Assembly: GCA_014607495.2 (NCBI GenBank)
Contig: CP053152.1
Coordinates: 13,685,899 to 13,749,898, forward strand
Length of the DNA stretch: 64,000 bases
Source of the DNA: Carposina sasakii
Lineage: Eukaryota > Arthropoda > Insecta > Lepidoptera > Carposinidae
Direction: 5' to 3'
A model generated the notes under the pieces. It made no database searches and was not told the DNA's origin. It saw only the letters and a list, made by a program, of their open reading frames with translations. Shown here piece by piece: positions 1 through 11,526 of this stretch. A program made the position numbers and the translations under genes. Position 1 is the first letter of the stretch, and each line of letters begins with the position of its first letter.

Positions 1-167
1 ATAGTAAACAATACTCATATTCGGGTCATTCCGAAACCCGATATGTTGTATTGTCTACCAGGTTAAACTACTTATTCTGATCGTCTAGAAATATTCTATC
101 GAAATGTAGTCGTAATAGGGAATAGTGGCGAACGTTACCGTTCGGTGATGATTATATTTTTTTAAAT

Positions 168-432
168 ACACACATACATATAATCACGCTTTTATCCCTT
201 ACGGGGTAGGCAGAGCACCAAGAGCCGATAAAACCACATAGTGCCACTTCTGACCAATTTTGAGGGTATAGTTGAGATGTACAAGTTCGGTTAGTAGTGA
301 CAGGTGGTCAGCCCATCGCCTACAAAACACCAAGACCCTCTTGTCCCTCTACTGACTTGTACAGTATGCCCGGGAAGAGAAGCAGCTGTAGTATCCATAC
401 TTTTTTTTTTCACTCTCATAGCAGCATAGAAG
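168..432 (-). mobile_element. SINE family S1, near full-length copy
   Basis: This is a roughly 265-bp dispersed repeat read on the minus strand. It runs from 'CTTCTATGCTGCT' at the right, through 'CTCTTCCCGGGCATACTGTA', to 'CCCCGTAAGGGATAAA' and a TATG-rich tail at the left. The same sequence recurs at 5111, 7234, 18927, 37809, 40161 and 58070, four of them with 10-13 bp target duplications. That pattern identifies a retroposed, non-coding SINE. Confidence 0.8.
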
Positions 433-589
433 TTTTTTTTCATCCTTGGGAATATCCAGCTTAGGTTTATATTTACAAAAAAGGTATAGCTAACGTGTTT
501 ATTAGTATTATTACTACAGTTTAAGGTCTATTAAAATACGCTATATGAGTAGGTAGGTACACCAAATTTAAATGATGATAATTAACCTA

Positions 590-889
590 TCTATCTATCT
601 ATAAATATAATAAAAATGTAACGGATCACTGTCTGTACATGGAAGATATATGAGAAAAAATATTATAAGATACCTTTTTTAACACAATAGTACCCAAAAG
701 AATTATTTTTGGAATTTTTGTCTGTTTGTCGGTTGGTCTGTTTATTGGTTTGTCTGTTTGTCTGTGCGTTTGTGCACGCTAATCTCAGAAACGGCTGAAC
801 CGATTTATATGCAGGCTACTTTTTATCCCGAGAAAATGTTTTTATCCCGGATAATTTCGACATTTTGTTTTTCTGTAGTCCACACTTAT
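590..889 (+). mobile_element. Helitron-like element, 3' truncated
   Basis: It starts TC after an A in a TCTATCTATC run, followed by 'GTAACGGATCACTGTCTG' and 'CCCGGATAATTTCGACATTT'. Both motifs recur in the complete element at 28246-28815. It stops at 'CTGTAGTCCAC', just before the GC-rich end hairpin, so the 3' terminus is missing. It has no coding capacity. Confidence 0.55.
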
Positions 890-952
890 TTAAATATTCT
901 TCAAATCTAAAGCACACTTTGTAAGATAAAATATATTCTTTAGTTAGACATA

Positions 953-1165
953 GATACATTGACATATACAGCTGTGTGGGGTAGTCAGAACTGCAGTATT
1001 ATAAAGGAGATCTCACAGCCACGTTTATCATAGCGGGGGATCAGTGACAAGTTGCTAGCTTATCGCCTGAGAGAATGCCCAATTCCTTAGTCAACTCTTA
1101 TGACGTTTACGGAAGAAGAGGCAGCTGTTATATTTTAGTGAAGCCCCGCATCAGCATAAGACGAA
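953..1165 (+). repeat. Dispersed repeat family S2
   Basis: This roughly 210-bp repeat carries 'GTGGGGTAGTCAGAACTGCA', 'GTTGCTAGCTTATCGCCTGA' and 'AGCCCCGCATCAGCAT'. It recurs in either orientation at 19786, 20612, 22506 (split), 25790, 36035, 42285 and 53425 (split), and as fragments at about 27550, 34780, 52350 and 54380. It is non-coding and SINE-like. No tRNA head was recognised by eye. Confidence 0.65.
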
Positions 1166-3254
1166 ATTCAAAGATAAAATACTTACGTATTCTTTAGTTA
1201 ATGTCTATTTAATTCGAATAATAAAATCGCCAACATAACCATTAACTGGCGAGCATTAATTTATAGAATAACATTAGAGAATAAGGCTTCTTGCGGCGCC
1301 AGACAGCCTGTCGTTTGGGTTGTATGACTTTGTTGGTGTTTTATATCTAGCGAATGGGGTTTATTAGGCGATGTCTCAGATTCAATAGTAGAAAGTTCTT
1401 TTCAGGTCAATTTATCTGCATACTATGTTAGTTTGTGTTTGACCTAAATGTTGCAATATCGTCGTCTATCGAGCTGGCCGATTTCTAGGCATTGTCGTCT
1501 TTTTATAGATAACTCGGTTAATTATGGATTAGTATAGAGACAGAAGTTTGTTATAGTATTTTATTCCATACACTCGATATATTTATATGATATATTTTAA
1601 GCTATAGGCATACCTAGATAGTTATGCGCCATTAAAAATGTCTACTGACCGCCCACAAATTGTTAGTGCTGTTAGTCAGTCTTTAGACTTCCTATCTTTC
1701 TGAATATGCCTTCTTATCAGATGTTTACATCATATAAATAATACTCCATATCTATTTATCACATATCACATAACATTAGGTAGTATAAAATAGATAGTAA
1801 TGGCCATATGAAGATGTCTCAAACTGCATTGTCCGAGACAGTGACAACGTCCTCCATTGTGCTGAAGTCGGTAGAGCTACAATGCAAATGGCCTCTGGTT
1901 TGCATCGGAGGTAGTTACAGCTGCATCTTGCATTGCAAAATGGATTAGCTATGGACCTGCAGGTTGTTTTATTTTCTAAAAAGATCAGAGTACATTCTAT
2001 TATGTTTATGTACTTATTATATTTTGTTGTATGTATTCTCTTATTTGTTCAAACAAGTTGTTGTTTAGTTTGGAATATCTTTCGTTGTTAAAAATTTGTT
2101 ATAGCAAAATTTGTAAGGATGGCCAGTAGGGGCATTACTCAAGCGCGTCGAAATATCATATGGGAAGAAACCTTGCAGTCTGTAATATACTGTCTAGGTT
2201 AGTATTCTGCATAGGTTGATAAGATTAACATATAATTCCTCCATAATTGTTAGATTATAAGTTAAAATGCTTAGGATATATCAAGCTGAAATATTTGTAT
2301 TTCCTGTTTGGAGAAAGGTTTAGGTTCTTGGTTAAATCTATTAGGCTCCAGCCTGAAATGAAAATCATGTCACAAGTTCCAGCAAATTGAAATTACTGAG
2401 GTTTCACTAACATATTACAAAAATACTGAAAGCTTCAGATCTAAAAGTATACTCATCAAACCCTGAGGTAATTAACAGAACAAAACAGTCGCAACATCCC
2501 CTCACCCCCTTGAGGGTGGTTTCAGTAAATAATTCATAATTACAGCGAAATTAGCTTTGATGTAATCAACGTGGTGTACCCACTTACACCTGTAATCTAA
2601 GCCTATAAGTGCCCTGAAAGTTATGTTAATGCTCATGAATAATTAAAGTAGTGGACGCCCGGTGGTCGGATTTTAGACCTGTATTTATTTATATCCTTTG
2701 GTTTATCTTATCTTTGCTTACTCACATCTTTATCTTCGTATACATTTATTTTCCTTATGTTTATACTGCTCTAATGCGGAACTTGACTACAATTTATTGA
2801 TTCAGCTACATCGTTTACTGTGCATGTCATAAAGTAAAAACTCAGGGATATTGTCTCAAAATTTATTAGCTTGTTAGCGATCATTTAGGTACCTCTGGCC
2901 TCGAAATGCTAAACGTGATTTCCTTCGGGATCCTGCGGAAGTTCTGCATGGCCACGAAGCTACCCCTTTTTGAGAGAACAGAACTGTAATATGGTTAGTT
3001 AAATTCCACCGAAATCAGCTTAGTTGCTTTATAGCAAAAAGATATCAGACGCATCGATATACAAGAAATAATTTACTCACTATTTGTTTTAGTAAGGATT
3101 TAGCTGAACTTAAGTTTGCGAAGCTCATTACCCTAGGTACTTTCCCTTCGCGCTCCTCCTAGTCTTATTTAATTTTAATCCCTGAAAATTGTTTAATCTT
3201 AGCTAAGCCAGTTAGTAACTAACTAGCAGTAACTAACGCTCGACTGGCAACTTG
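1166..3254. other. AT-rich stretch without recognised gene
   Basis: Frequent stops occur in all frames and no exon with convincing splice sites was found. No family repeated elsewhere in the window was recognised. The stretch is probably intergenic or intronic. Confidence 0.5.
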
Positions 3255-3330
3255 TACATCACAGTTCGCGATTAGTCTTGTCGAGGCCGGGACTGTGGTT
3301 CGAGTCCCGCGGGGGACGTCCGCTGTTGTG
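3255..3330 (+). other. tRNA-like B-box hairpin, possible SINE head
   Basis: The sequence 'GGGACTGTGGTTCGAGTCCC' contains an internal-promoter B box (GGTTCGAGTCC) inside a GGGAC/GTCCC hairpin. No complete D arm or acceptor stem is visible upstream, so this is not a functional tRNA gene. It could be a degenerate tRNA-derived SINE head. Confidence 0.3.
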
Positions 3331-4447
3331 TCTAGCTATGTTTGCCTGGCTATGTTTATTGAATGAAAATAGTGTTTTTACACGGCCATTTAAACGTTAT
3401 TATTTTTTATTGTAATAAAATATATATCCTTGTAAAGGAATGAAAAACAGGTCGAAATTAAATTCGTTTATTTTTCTATATATGGGATATTATAAGGTAT
3501 TGTTATTTTTGAAAATTGCGCTGTAAAAAATCATAGTGTTCTAACGTCTATATGTTTCTCAAGTCAAAAAAGTTAAATAAAATGGTTTAGTTTTACGAAA
3601 ACCTACAGTTTGGTTAAATATTAACTGATGATCGAGAAGATAAATTTAGCCCTTAGAAAAACTATAAAAAACCTAAGAAAATGATCGAATACAACAATAA
3701 TCGTGAATCACGAGCCAAAGGCCGTTTATCAAAACTGCAATTACTTACTGAAGGGCCGAATTGACTCATGTTTCTCGGAAAAGGGCGCAGACAAGGGTGA
3801 AAAGAAAATGTTCGTGTAAACAATATTATTATTATAGTGCCGAAGATAGCCATTTCTATACTGATATCGTAAAACATGATAATTTAAGAACCTTGCTTTG
3901 TCGGGTTATTGACTTATAATATTTTAAAAAAAACCTCTAATCACTGATGGTTTTTGGTTTTGGTTTAAATGAAATACGAATAAATTTTCGGTGTTTGAAT
4001 TAATTTTGAGAATCATATTTCCATAGAATAAGGAAGCATATTTCCTATTACGAAATGACAGCTTGTGTATGTATATGTTTTTAAAGTTTGTTTAAGATAA
4101 TAGATATAGTATCTACGAGAGTAAGAATATGTACTTTAATATTTGGAAATAGGATTTGAAAATGTTTTAGTCTCCGCATTTGAATTCCTGTTGTTTCGAT
4201 AAAATCATTTACGAAGTACATATTTGATTTTAGAGTAGAAATGCGACGACCTATTTATTATTTATGTAATAATCATAATCCCCTTTTGATATTTTTGTTA
4301 AGTACTGACATAATTATTAATTACCATTACATAAAGTAAATCCCAAAACTGTAAAATATTTTCTTCATCATTTTGTACAACTTTTGTACAAAATAAGAAG
4401 AATATAAAATAATATTCTTCCTTCCATTTTATATAACAGTATAAAAA
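3331..4447. other. AT-rich stretch, nothing recognised
   Basis: Only short stop-limited frames are present. No repeat shared with other parts of the window was identified. Confidence 0.45.
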
Positions 4448-4681
4448 GTGCAACGTCATCGTCCTCTCACCGAGCAGCAGATACCAAGTGACATCGGACT
4501 TTTAGACAAATGTCTGGAACATGTCGCGGTGCAACTTCACAACAATGCATCCGACTTTCGTGATATTCAAATAGAAAACTTGAATTTTTCAAGTGAAATA
4601 GTAAAGAATCTTTTAGAAACTCTTTTTTGGTATTTGCCACGTTTGTTAGAGGCGAAGCTTTTCGAAGGAAAAAAGTTTTAA
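4448..4681 (+). pseudogene. Orphan 77-codon frame, possible coding relic
   Basis: An open frame of 77 codons ends in TAA. Its composition looks coding-like (an 'LDKCLEHVAVQL' segment, then 'LLETLFWYLPRLLEAKLFEG', acidic and Leu-rich). It begins with GTG directly after an in-frame TAA and has no internal Met. The good splice acceptor at 4438-4439 (TATAACAG) leads into that stop in this frame. It therefore cannot be a simple exon as it stands. It may be a decayed gene end or chance. No family was recognised. Confidence 0.25.
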
Positions 4682-5110
4682 TTCTATTTGGTGTTTTGTA
4701 GGTAAACTTCTTTTAGTACATCATTGCACGGAAGGAGATGCAGCTGAAGAATTCTCGTAAAGATTTTTTACATGAGCCATTTTATTAAGTAAACATTACT
4801 AATACAACTTTAAATTAACATATGTATAATATAAACTTCGTTTAATTTAATGCGAAAGTTTATAAATAGTTTAATAGATGGGCTGGCACCTCGTAACGAG
4901 TTCGTCAACTCATTGTTTATTAATAATCTCGGTACAACCTGGGTTGGAAGCAATTAGCTATATGCTGTGACTCTCCTCGTGATTTCAGGTTTGTATTATT
5001 TGTAAGTATGTACTTAATGAGCTCTCCACGGAGGCATACATTCAGCAGTGATCTCCCTATAGATAAATGATCATGAAGGTGTATTTTTTCTAGAATAATT
5101 TAGACACAAT

Positions 5111-5369
5111 TCTTCTATGCTGCTCTGGGAGAAAAAAAAGTATAATACTACAGCTGCTTCTCTTCCCGGGCATACTGTACAAATCAGTAGAGGGACAAGA
5201 GGGTCTTGGTGTTTTGTAGGCGATGGGCTGACCACTTGTCACTACTAACCGAACTTGTACATCTCAATTATACCCTCAAAATTGGTCAGAAGTGGCACCA
5301 TGTGGTTCTATCGGCCCTTGGTGTTCTGCCTACCCCGTAAGGGATAAAGGCGTGATTATATGTATATGT
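5111..5369 (+). mobile_element. SINE S1, full length with 13-bp target duplication
   Basis: This is a 259-bp copy flanked by ATTTAGACACAAT at 5098-5110 and 5370-5382, a perfect 13-bp target-site duplication. It ends with a TATATGTATATGT-type tail. The duplication fixes the element ends and shows insertion by target-primed retroposition. Confidence 0.88.
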
Positions 5370-5579
5370 ATTTAGACACAATAGAGGACAACCAGAGGAG
5401 TCACAGGACTTAAGAAATAATACTTAGGCCTCGTGTCAATGACACGGCAAAGCTAACCTCCCATATTATAGTGATCCATACAATACTGGCAACCGTGCCT
5501 ATGTAGATTTTGACGGCGAAAAACCATGTGCGAATAACGGCGGATTTTTCCAACTGAAAGATAAAGTCGACGCTGTATA

Positions 5580-5812
5580 AATAAATATTCACACACTTCA
5601 CACATTGACCTAGTCCCACACTAAGATCCCTAAGGTCTTGTGTCGTGGGCACTAAGCAACGGTATATAAATACATAGATAAGTATAGAAACATCCATGAC
5701 TCGGAAACAAACATCAATATTCATCATATCAATGTTTGCACCTACCGGGATTCGAACCCAGGACCTATGACGTCGTAGGTAGGGTCACTACCTACTAGAC
5801 CAATCGGCCGTC
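5580..5812 (-). mobile_element. tRNA-derived SINE family S3
   Basis: On the minus strand it begins 'GACGGCCGATTGGTCTAGTA' (A-box-like) and then has 'GGGTTCGAATCCC' (B box), so the head is tRNA-derived. The body ('GAGTCATGGATGTTTCTATA', 'GACACAAGACCTTAGGGATC') matches the plus-strand copy at 29880. It is non-coding and depends on RNA polymerase III transcription plus a LINE partner. Confidence 0.8.
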
Positions 5813-6409
5813 AATTTAAAATGACTGATGGTGTTATTACAAACCCTCGTCTCAGTTTAGTTAAAAATGACATTTGACAGCAAAATTCATGGAATAACTG
5901 CCAAGTTTAGGCGATGTTTAGTTTGAAGGATGTCAAAATCAGTTTGTAATAACTAACACGGTGAACGTTCAATTTAACACGCAAAAGTATGTCAATTTAT
6001 ATAAAAGAATATTGAGTAGTATCTATGCTCCCACAAACTAGGAGCCACTACTGTTTACTGCTGATTGAAACCAACCAAATTATTCATTCAATTAATAAGG
6101 TTCTCCCGAATGAGCACTTAGTTATCTATTTATGTATAGTAGCTATAAGTAGATACTTATTAAATATATATTTCAGCTCCGTATTCAAGCCGCACCGGAA
6201 AGAGATGTGAAATGTATTCAAAATCCGAATGTCTGTTCGTATGTAATTTTAATGCCCTGAACGAGCAACGCGCCGATTAAATTTGCCGGAAAATATAAAT
6301 TTGAGTCATAGACTTACAGCGGATTCGTTCATGGAAACTAATGTAACGCAGATATTTACTAAGTAAGTCATTTGTATATACTCATTTCAAATGCTTTATT
6401 TAGTTTGCT

Positions 6410-6507
6410 TTAAAGAATAAATTAAATAAATAAATTTAAAAAATTAAAGAATTAATTAAATTAAAGAATAAATAAATAATTTTTTAAAGAATAAAGAATA
6501 AAGAAAG
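6410..6507. repeat. TAAAGAATAAA-type low-complexity tandem repeat
   Basis: About 100 bp consist almost only of variants of TAAAGAAT, TAAATAAA and TTAATTAA. This is a degenerate AT-rich satellite or microsatellite. Confidence 0.7.
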
Positions 6508-6689
6508 TAATTTAGCATCGGCTTATATGTACTTATGCAAGAGGTTTTGCGAGTTTTCTTACACATTTATAAGTGAGAGATATCTAGCATAATTTCACAA
6601 AGGGTCAAAATGTTCCAACTCAGTAGTATCAACAACTATATTTTGTACCGTACTTATTTTGTCTTTATGTACTTTATTTTAATGCTGCA

Positions 6690-6903
6690 AAATTGTTACT
6701 TAGCTCGTGCCTCGGAAAGCACGTAACACCGTTGGTCTTGCTCCTGATCTCTCTCCGGTCGTGTCAGCTTTCCGTCCCATCGGACTATGACAGTAACGGA
6801 ATAGAGAGTGCATCTGTGTTTGCGCACACACTTGTGCACTATAATATCTCCTGCGTACCGTCGCCTTGGCCGAAAAACGGTCGGAGATCATCATATTATT
6901 TAC
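6690..6903 (+). mobile_element. SINE family S4, headless body
   Basis: It runs from 'CTCGTGCCTCGGAAAGCACG' through 'CCGGTCGTGTCAGCTTTCCG' to 'CGGTCGGAGATCATCATATT'. It matches the body of the longer element at 20249-20595 but lacks the tRNA-like head, so this copy is 5' truncated. The frames across it on both strands are chance products of the repeat. Confidence 0.7.
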
Positions 6904-7233
6904 GTATTTGTTTGCTGTAAGAAATCTCTGATAAATGAGTGCGTGCCCTTATAAATTATCTTAAACCACTATTTACTATTAAAGAATGGAGCGGACCCAA
7001 TTCCGCGCACCGCTCACATTCTAGTTACCCAAAACGTGTTTTAAAGTGCACATTTTCTGGTAACACAAATGTTTTTACATATCCTAACGACAGTAATTAG
7101 CCTGAGATATTTAACCGGCGCTGTGTCGCTAAGTGCCGGTTAGGTACAATTTTACACGAGTTTAACTTCACATTATATATGTTGTCTCCTTTGTATTATA
7201 AGTTGTTATACCTATGTGTAGAACTTCCTCGTA

Positions 7234-7368
7234 CATACATACATATACATATAATCACGCCTTTATCCCTTACGGGGTAGGCAGAGCACCAAGGGCCGAT
7301 AGAACCACATGGTGCCACTTCTGACCAATTTTGAGGGTATAGTTGAGATGTACAAGTTAGGTTAGTAA
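7234..7368 (-). mobile_element. SINE S1, 5'-truncated with 12-bp target duplication
   Basis: This is a 135-bp 3' portion of S1 flanked by AACTTCCTCGTA at 7222-7233 and 7369-7380. The truncation together with the perfect duplication is typical of incomplete reverse transcription. Confidence 0.85.
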
Positions 7369-7746
7369 AACTTCCTCGTATAATGTTAAATTTACCTTTT
7401 GAGCGAAATTTTCTGCTACGTATGGTATACTAGTGGCCAATTTTAATACTAGAGTATATCATATATTTCAAATTTTGTATAAGACAAATTGAAGATTACC
7501 TAAATCTGAAATATTCAAAAATTCTCTCAAGATCGGTTTTTAAAAATGGCTGTATGATCATAATCTTGAGTTATCAGATTTGAGTGTCAGAAGAGGGTGA
7601 GAATAGGGTGAAAAGAGGGTGTACGGCCCGGTGGTGGTGAGCGAGCAGTTACCAGTCAAGAGACCTCAACTTGTTTATTCTAGACTAGGCTTCTAGCGAT
7701 CATGCTAGGAGCAGTCCAGTAAACGTGATACAGAATAACTACCTAT

Positions 7747-8104
7747 ATACAGGATGTTTTGTTCGTTGCCACCCTTAACGAAGGGTAACGTACTCTATAC
7801 ATTGAATAAAGTAAGTTTATGCCAAAAAAAATGCTGGGAAACAATGTAAATTTTTTTGAAAAAAAAAAAAAATTAGTTGATCGGGCTAAAATTTATAGTG
7901 TCCAGTGTTTATGCTAGTTTTTTCATAGACAGATATTAATAATTTCTCGTGAAAATATCTTGTTACGCAGTCTATTTACTCAACTTTGCACCCTAATATC
8001 TTGGGAACACTTCCCAGGTATGCTTCCCTGGAAAAAATTATCGTGATGATGAGGAGATTTCGTAGTTTTCGGGAACGTTTACGACCAAAAATCATCCTGT
8101 ATAG
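7747..8104. mobile_element. TACAGGGTG-type MITE, family F1
   Basis: The ends are TATACAGGATG and CATCCTGTATA. The interior contains 'CCACCCTTAACGAAGGGT' and 'GATGATGAGGAGATT'. Further copies occur at 9886, 10882 and 18415. It has no coding capacity and is probably mobilised by a transposase encoded elsewhere. Confidence 0.7.
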
Positions 8105-8684
8105 TATACCTACACTATTTATGTTTACCCTTGCAAATTCCAAGAGTAGACGAGCGTTATAGAAGAGTGTAGAAGCACATTAAGTTGCATTCATGACAGC
8201 TATCTTCTATACGAACTGGAAATGCAACTACAAAAATTCAATCATATATTTTTTCGCGGATTTGGGTACAATATAATGGCTTCATACTATATCTTTTCGA
8301 AAATGCTATGTTTGACATAAACAAAATTTATACAAACAAATACCCAACAGTCTGCCACTTATCATTCGGGGGTAGGGGCGATCATTTGTAAGGGCATTAT
8401 TCGCACCTGAGTCGAAGTGACCGCAAACATGCCCAATATAAATTAATATAGGGATTAGGTACAGACAGGCCCTTAGCTTTATGCTGGTGGAGCTCTAAAA
8501 TGACGTTCAATTTGCAAAAGCTTCTAAATCTATTTGATTTTTCGTAATCTAGGTTTGTAATATATGTCTACATATATCTAGTACTCGTATAGGTGCATCA
8601 TATGTAACATACAATGCAAGTGATTTGATTGTTGATAAAATATTACTACATTACAAATTTAAATCTTCCAATTTTAGTTTTAAA

Positions 8685-8840
8685 TATGATCATCATCTTC
8701 CTGCCCTGTTCCCATTTATTTGGGGTCGGCGTAATTTGTTATTTTCTTCAATTCATCCCTATTATCCGTCATCTCGTTGCTCACTCCCAGTACACGCATA
8801 TCCGGGAGGGATCGCACAGTCCACCCATTTAGTTTTAAAT
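8685..8840 (+). repeat. Dispersed repeat with 'CCCATTTATTTGGGGTCGG'
   Basis: It contains 'CATCATCTTCCTGCCCTGTT', 'CCCATTTATTTGGGGTCGG' and a tail of 'CATATCCGGGAGGGATCG'. A diverged inverse copy lies at about 28000-28145. The frames over it are not genes. Confidence 0.5.
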
Positions 8841-8984
8841 ATGACATTAATTTTGAAAAAAATCTGACCCACCTGAAATTTGTAACCAGACTTAGAATAT
8901 CTTTCTAATGCCTGACAATCATTTTAATCTCATGTTAGTAGGTCTGCTTTTTTTTGCTTAACCTGCACACATTGCACGAGAATA

Positions 8985-9228
8985 TACAGGGTGTAACAAA
9001 AAGGGTATGTTAAGCAAAAAGCTATGTAAATAGCCCACTGTAGAGAACCTATTCATAAAATTTGAGACCCGAAATCGTATGGAGAATTTTTAAATATCTC
9101 AGGAATTTTCATACAATCTTGAAAAATAAAAATGTGATTTCGAGTCTCAAATTTTGGAAATAGGTTCTCTATAGTGGACTATTTACATAGATTTTCGCTT
9201 AACATACCCTTTCTGTTACATCCTGTAT
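8985..9228. mobile_element. Foldback MITE, family F2
   Basis: The 5' half begins 'TATACAGGGTGTAACA' and continues 'GGGTATGTTAAGC'. The 3' half is its reverse complement ('GCTTAACATACCCTTT', 'CATCCTGTATA'). Nearly the whole element is one inverted repeat. Related copies are at 17729, 28293 and about 39620. Confidence 0.75.
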
Positions 9229-9885
9229 ATAAAAAAATATATATATCAATACGAAAGTATTTTATGCATCATCATAAAAACTAACTTACTACCTACATCT
9301 CAACCTATACCCTTAGTACCATTTTAGCGCCCCCGTCACCCTTACGCTTGAGCGGTCACTGACCGTTCCAGATGCACCCCACGGCCGGCATTTAACTCAT
9401 AAAATGACAAATTTAAATTAAATTTACACCAGCCGAATGCTAATTCGATAGCCCGTGCCGTGTGTTACCTTGGGAAGGAGGGAAGTTTGAACACCCTTCT
9501 ATGTTTTACGGATACGCAAAAAGATACAAGTTGCTCTATAGCTGTGGTTGATTAACTTGCACGATATTTACACGACTTTGTGCATTTACATGAAAGTTTG
9601 AAATAAATAAAATACGAAACTGATTATAATCAGTTTCGTTTATTAATGCAATATGTTATAACTTTATTGTACTATGTTTTGAGTAAAAATACTACCTTCA
9701 TTTAATTTGATAATTTTTCATAATGAAATTCTAAAAAATAGCGAAGTACTTACTTACTTGTTTATATTATTAGGTAAATAAATATTGCAAATGCCAGTAA
9801 GGACTTATATGGGTACATAAAATCTTGATATTGGATAATTTTACAGTTTAACTTAGCAGCTATTCTAATCAGTTAAAACAGTTAT

Positions 9886-10268
9886 ATACAGAGTGATTTT
9901 TGGTCGTCAACGTTCCCGAAAACTACGGAATCTCCTCATCATCACGATCATTTTTCTCCATGGAAGCATACCTGGGAAGTGTCTGGTTTCCAAAATATTA
10001 GGGTCCAATGTTGAGTAAATAGACTGCGTTTTTCTGCATAAATGCACATAGACGCGCGTAGCGGGATTTTTTCACGAAAAATAATTAATATCTGTCTATA
10101 AAAAAACTAACATAAACACTAGACACTATAAATTTCGCACGATTAAGGAATTTAAATTTAAAAAAAAAAAAATATTCCCAGCATTTTTTTTGGCATAAAC
10201 TTACTTTATTTCATGTATAGAATACGTACCCTTCGTTAAAGGTGGCCACAAAAAAAACAACCTGTATA
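9886..10268. mobile_element. TACAGGGTG-type MITE, family F1 (inverse orientation)
   Basis: This is the reverse-complement copy of the F1 element at 10882. It starts 'TATACAGAGTGATTTTTGG' and ends 'AACAACCTGTATA'. The interior matches, including 'GAATCTCCTCATCATCACGA'. Confidence 0.7.
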
Positions 10269-10365
10269 TATTATATTATATATTATATACAGCTAGATAT
10301 TATAATATTTAAATACAATTACTTATCAGTAGTAACTCAATAACTAATAGCAATAATAATAATAA

Positions 10366-10428
10366 GGTGGTGGGCGATCCCTCAATAGAGATTTGAACTT
10401 CCGAATAGTGACGCCTGATACAATTCAA
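10366..10428 (+). mobile_element. Penelope-like short element, 3' end only
   Basis: It contains 'GGTGGTGGGCGATCCCTCAA', then the tail 'GAACTTCCGAATAGTGACG' ending CAATTCAA. It matches the right end of the copy at 39731-40136. Only the 3' arm end and tail are present, so it is a 5'-truncated retrocopy. Confidence 0.65.
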
Positions 10429-10594
10429 TATTTAACAGCAACGTATCTTACGATTTGATACGCCAGCAGTATCACAAACACACCAACATTGAACAAAAAT
10501 ACGCTCGAAAACGGCGCTGTCAAATAAATCCCTATAAACTGTCACCTGCGTTACTAATGAAATGTTCAAGTGCATCGTACAATCATGGCGCTCG

Positions 10595-10680
10595 TGATTA
10601 AAGCGCGCGGTGTGGCGCCGCCCTAATTAGAGCCTTCGACAGGGGAGATGTCAACTGAATAAAAGAGCGAATGTGTGATA
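10595..10680 (+). repeat. Diverged copy of the tandem-unit leader
   Basis: The order of motifs 'GTGATTAAAG', 'CCCTAATTAGAGCC', 'TCGACAGGGGAG' and 'CTGAATAAAAGA' is the same as at the start of each ~0.99 kb unit at 11527 and 12518, but the sequence is diverged. It is an older relative of that unit, with no gene recognised. Confidence 0.5.
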
Positions 10681-10881
10681 TGAATTTAGGAGGGAAAACA
10701 TATTAAAGTAAATATAAAAAGTTAAAATAAATAGATCTAATAAAAAAAAATACCTAGATTTTATACGTATCATTATATTAATCGTTAGTTCGTTTAAAGC
10801 CTAGTCTCAAGTCAAAAGGATTAACTACTTATATAATTTTATTTGCTTCATCTATAATATCGGATATAGGTAAATGGTAAT

Positions 10882-11266
10882 ATACAGGGTGTTTTTTCGT
10901 TACCACCCTTAACGAAGGGTACGTACTCTATACATAAAATAAAGTAAGTTTATGCCAAAAAAAAAGCTGGGAAAAGATGTCAATTAAGAAAAAATATTTT
11001 AATTTCTTGATCGGCAAAATTTACAGTGTTCAGTGTTTATTCTAGTTTTTTCACAGACAGATATTAATTATTTATCTTGAAAAAATCTTGCTACGCGCAT
11101 CTATGTGCATTTATGCAGAAACACGTAGTCTATTGACTCAACTTTGGATCAATATCTTGGGAACCAGACACTTCCCAGGTATGCTTCCATGGAGAAAAAA
11201 TGATCGTGATGATGAGGAGATTCCGTAGTTTTCGGGAATGTTGACGACCAAAAATCACCCTGTATA
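10882..11266. mobile_element. TACAGGGTG-type MITE, family F1, best-preserved copy
   Basis: The ends are 'TATACAGGGTGTTTTTTCG' and 'AAATCACCCTGTATA', with an interior of about 385 bp. It serves as the reference copy for F1. The flanking TATA is compatible with a TA-type target, but the duplication length cannot be fixed from one copy. Confidence 0.75.
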
Positions 11267-11526
11267 AAGATGAAATTTAGTTTATACCATCACCAACTAT
11301 AAACAAATATAAACAACTGACTGATTAAATCTTGGATATTCGCGTAAATACATTCCGTGAATCTCACTTATACCTGTGATTATTACATTATTATCTGTAT
11401 TTTATGGTAAAATTGCACATGTACCTATACTCTCATTATTTCAAAGTTGGTTCAGAAGAAAATTTAAATTGCGAACAGTGTATTAAGCCCAGAGTGCGAA
11501 CCATTGTGTATTGTCGATTACAAAGG

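Noticed and set aside
5410..5727. 105-codon minus-strand frame
   Set aside because: The N-terminal half lies in the tRNA-derived SINE S3 at 5580-5812, and the rest has no support.
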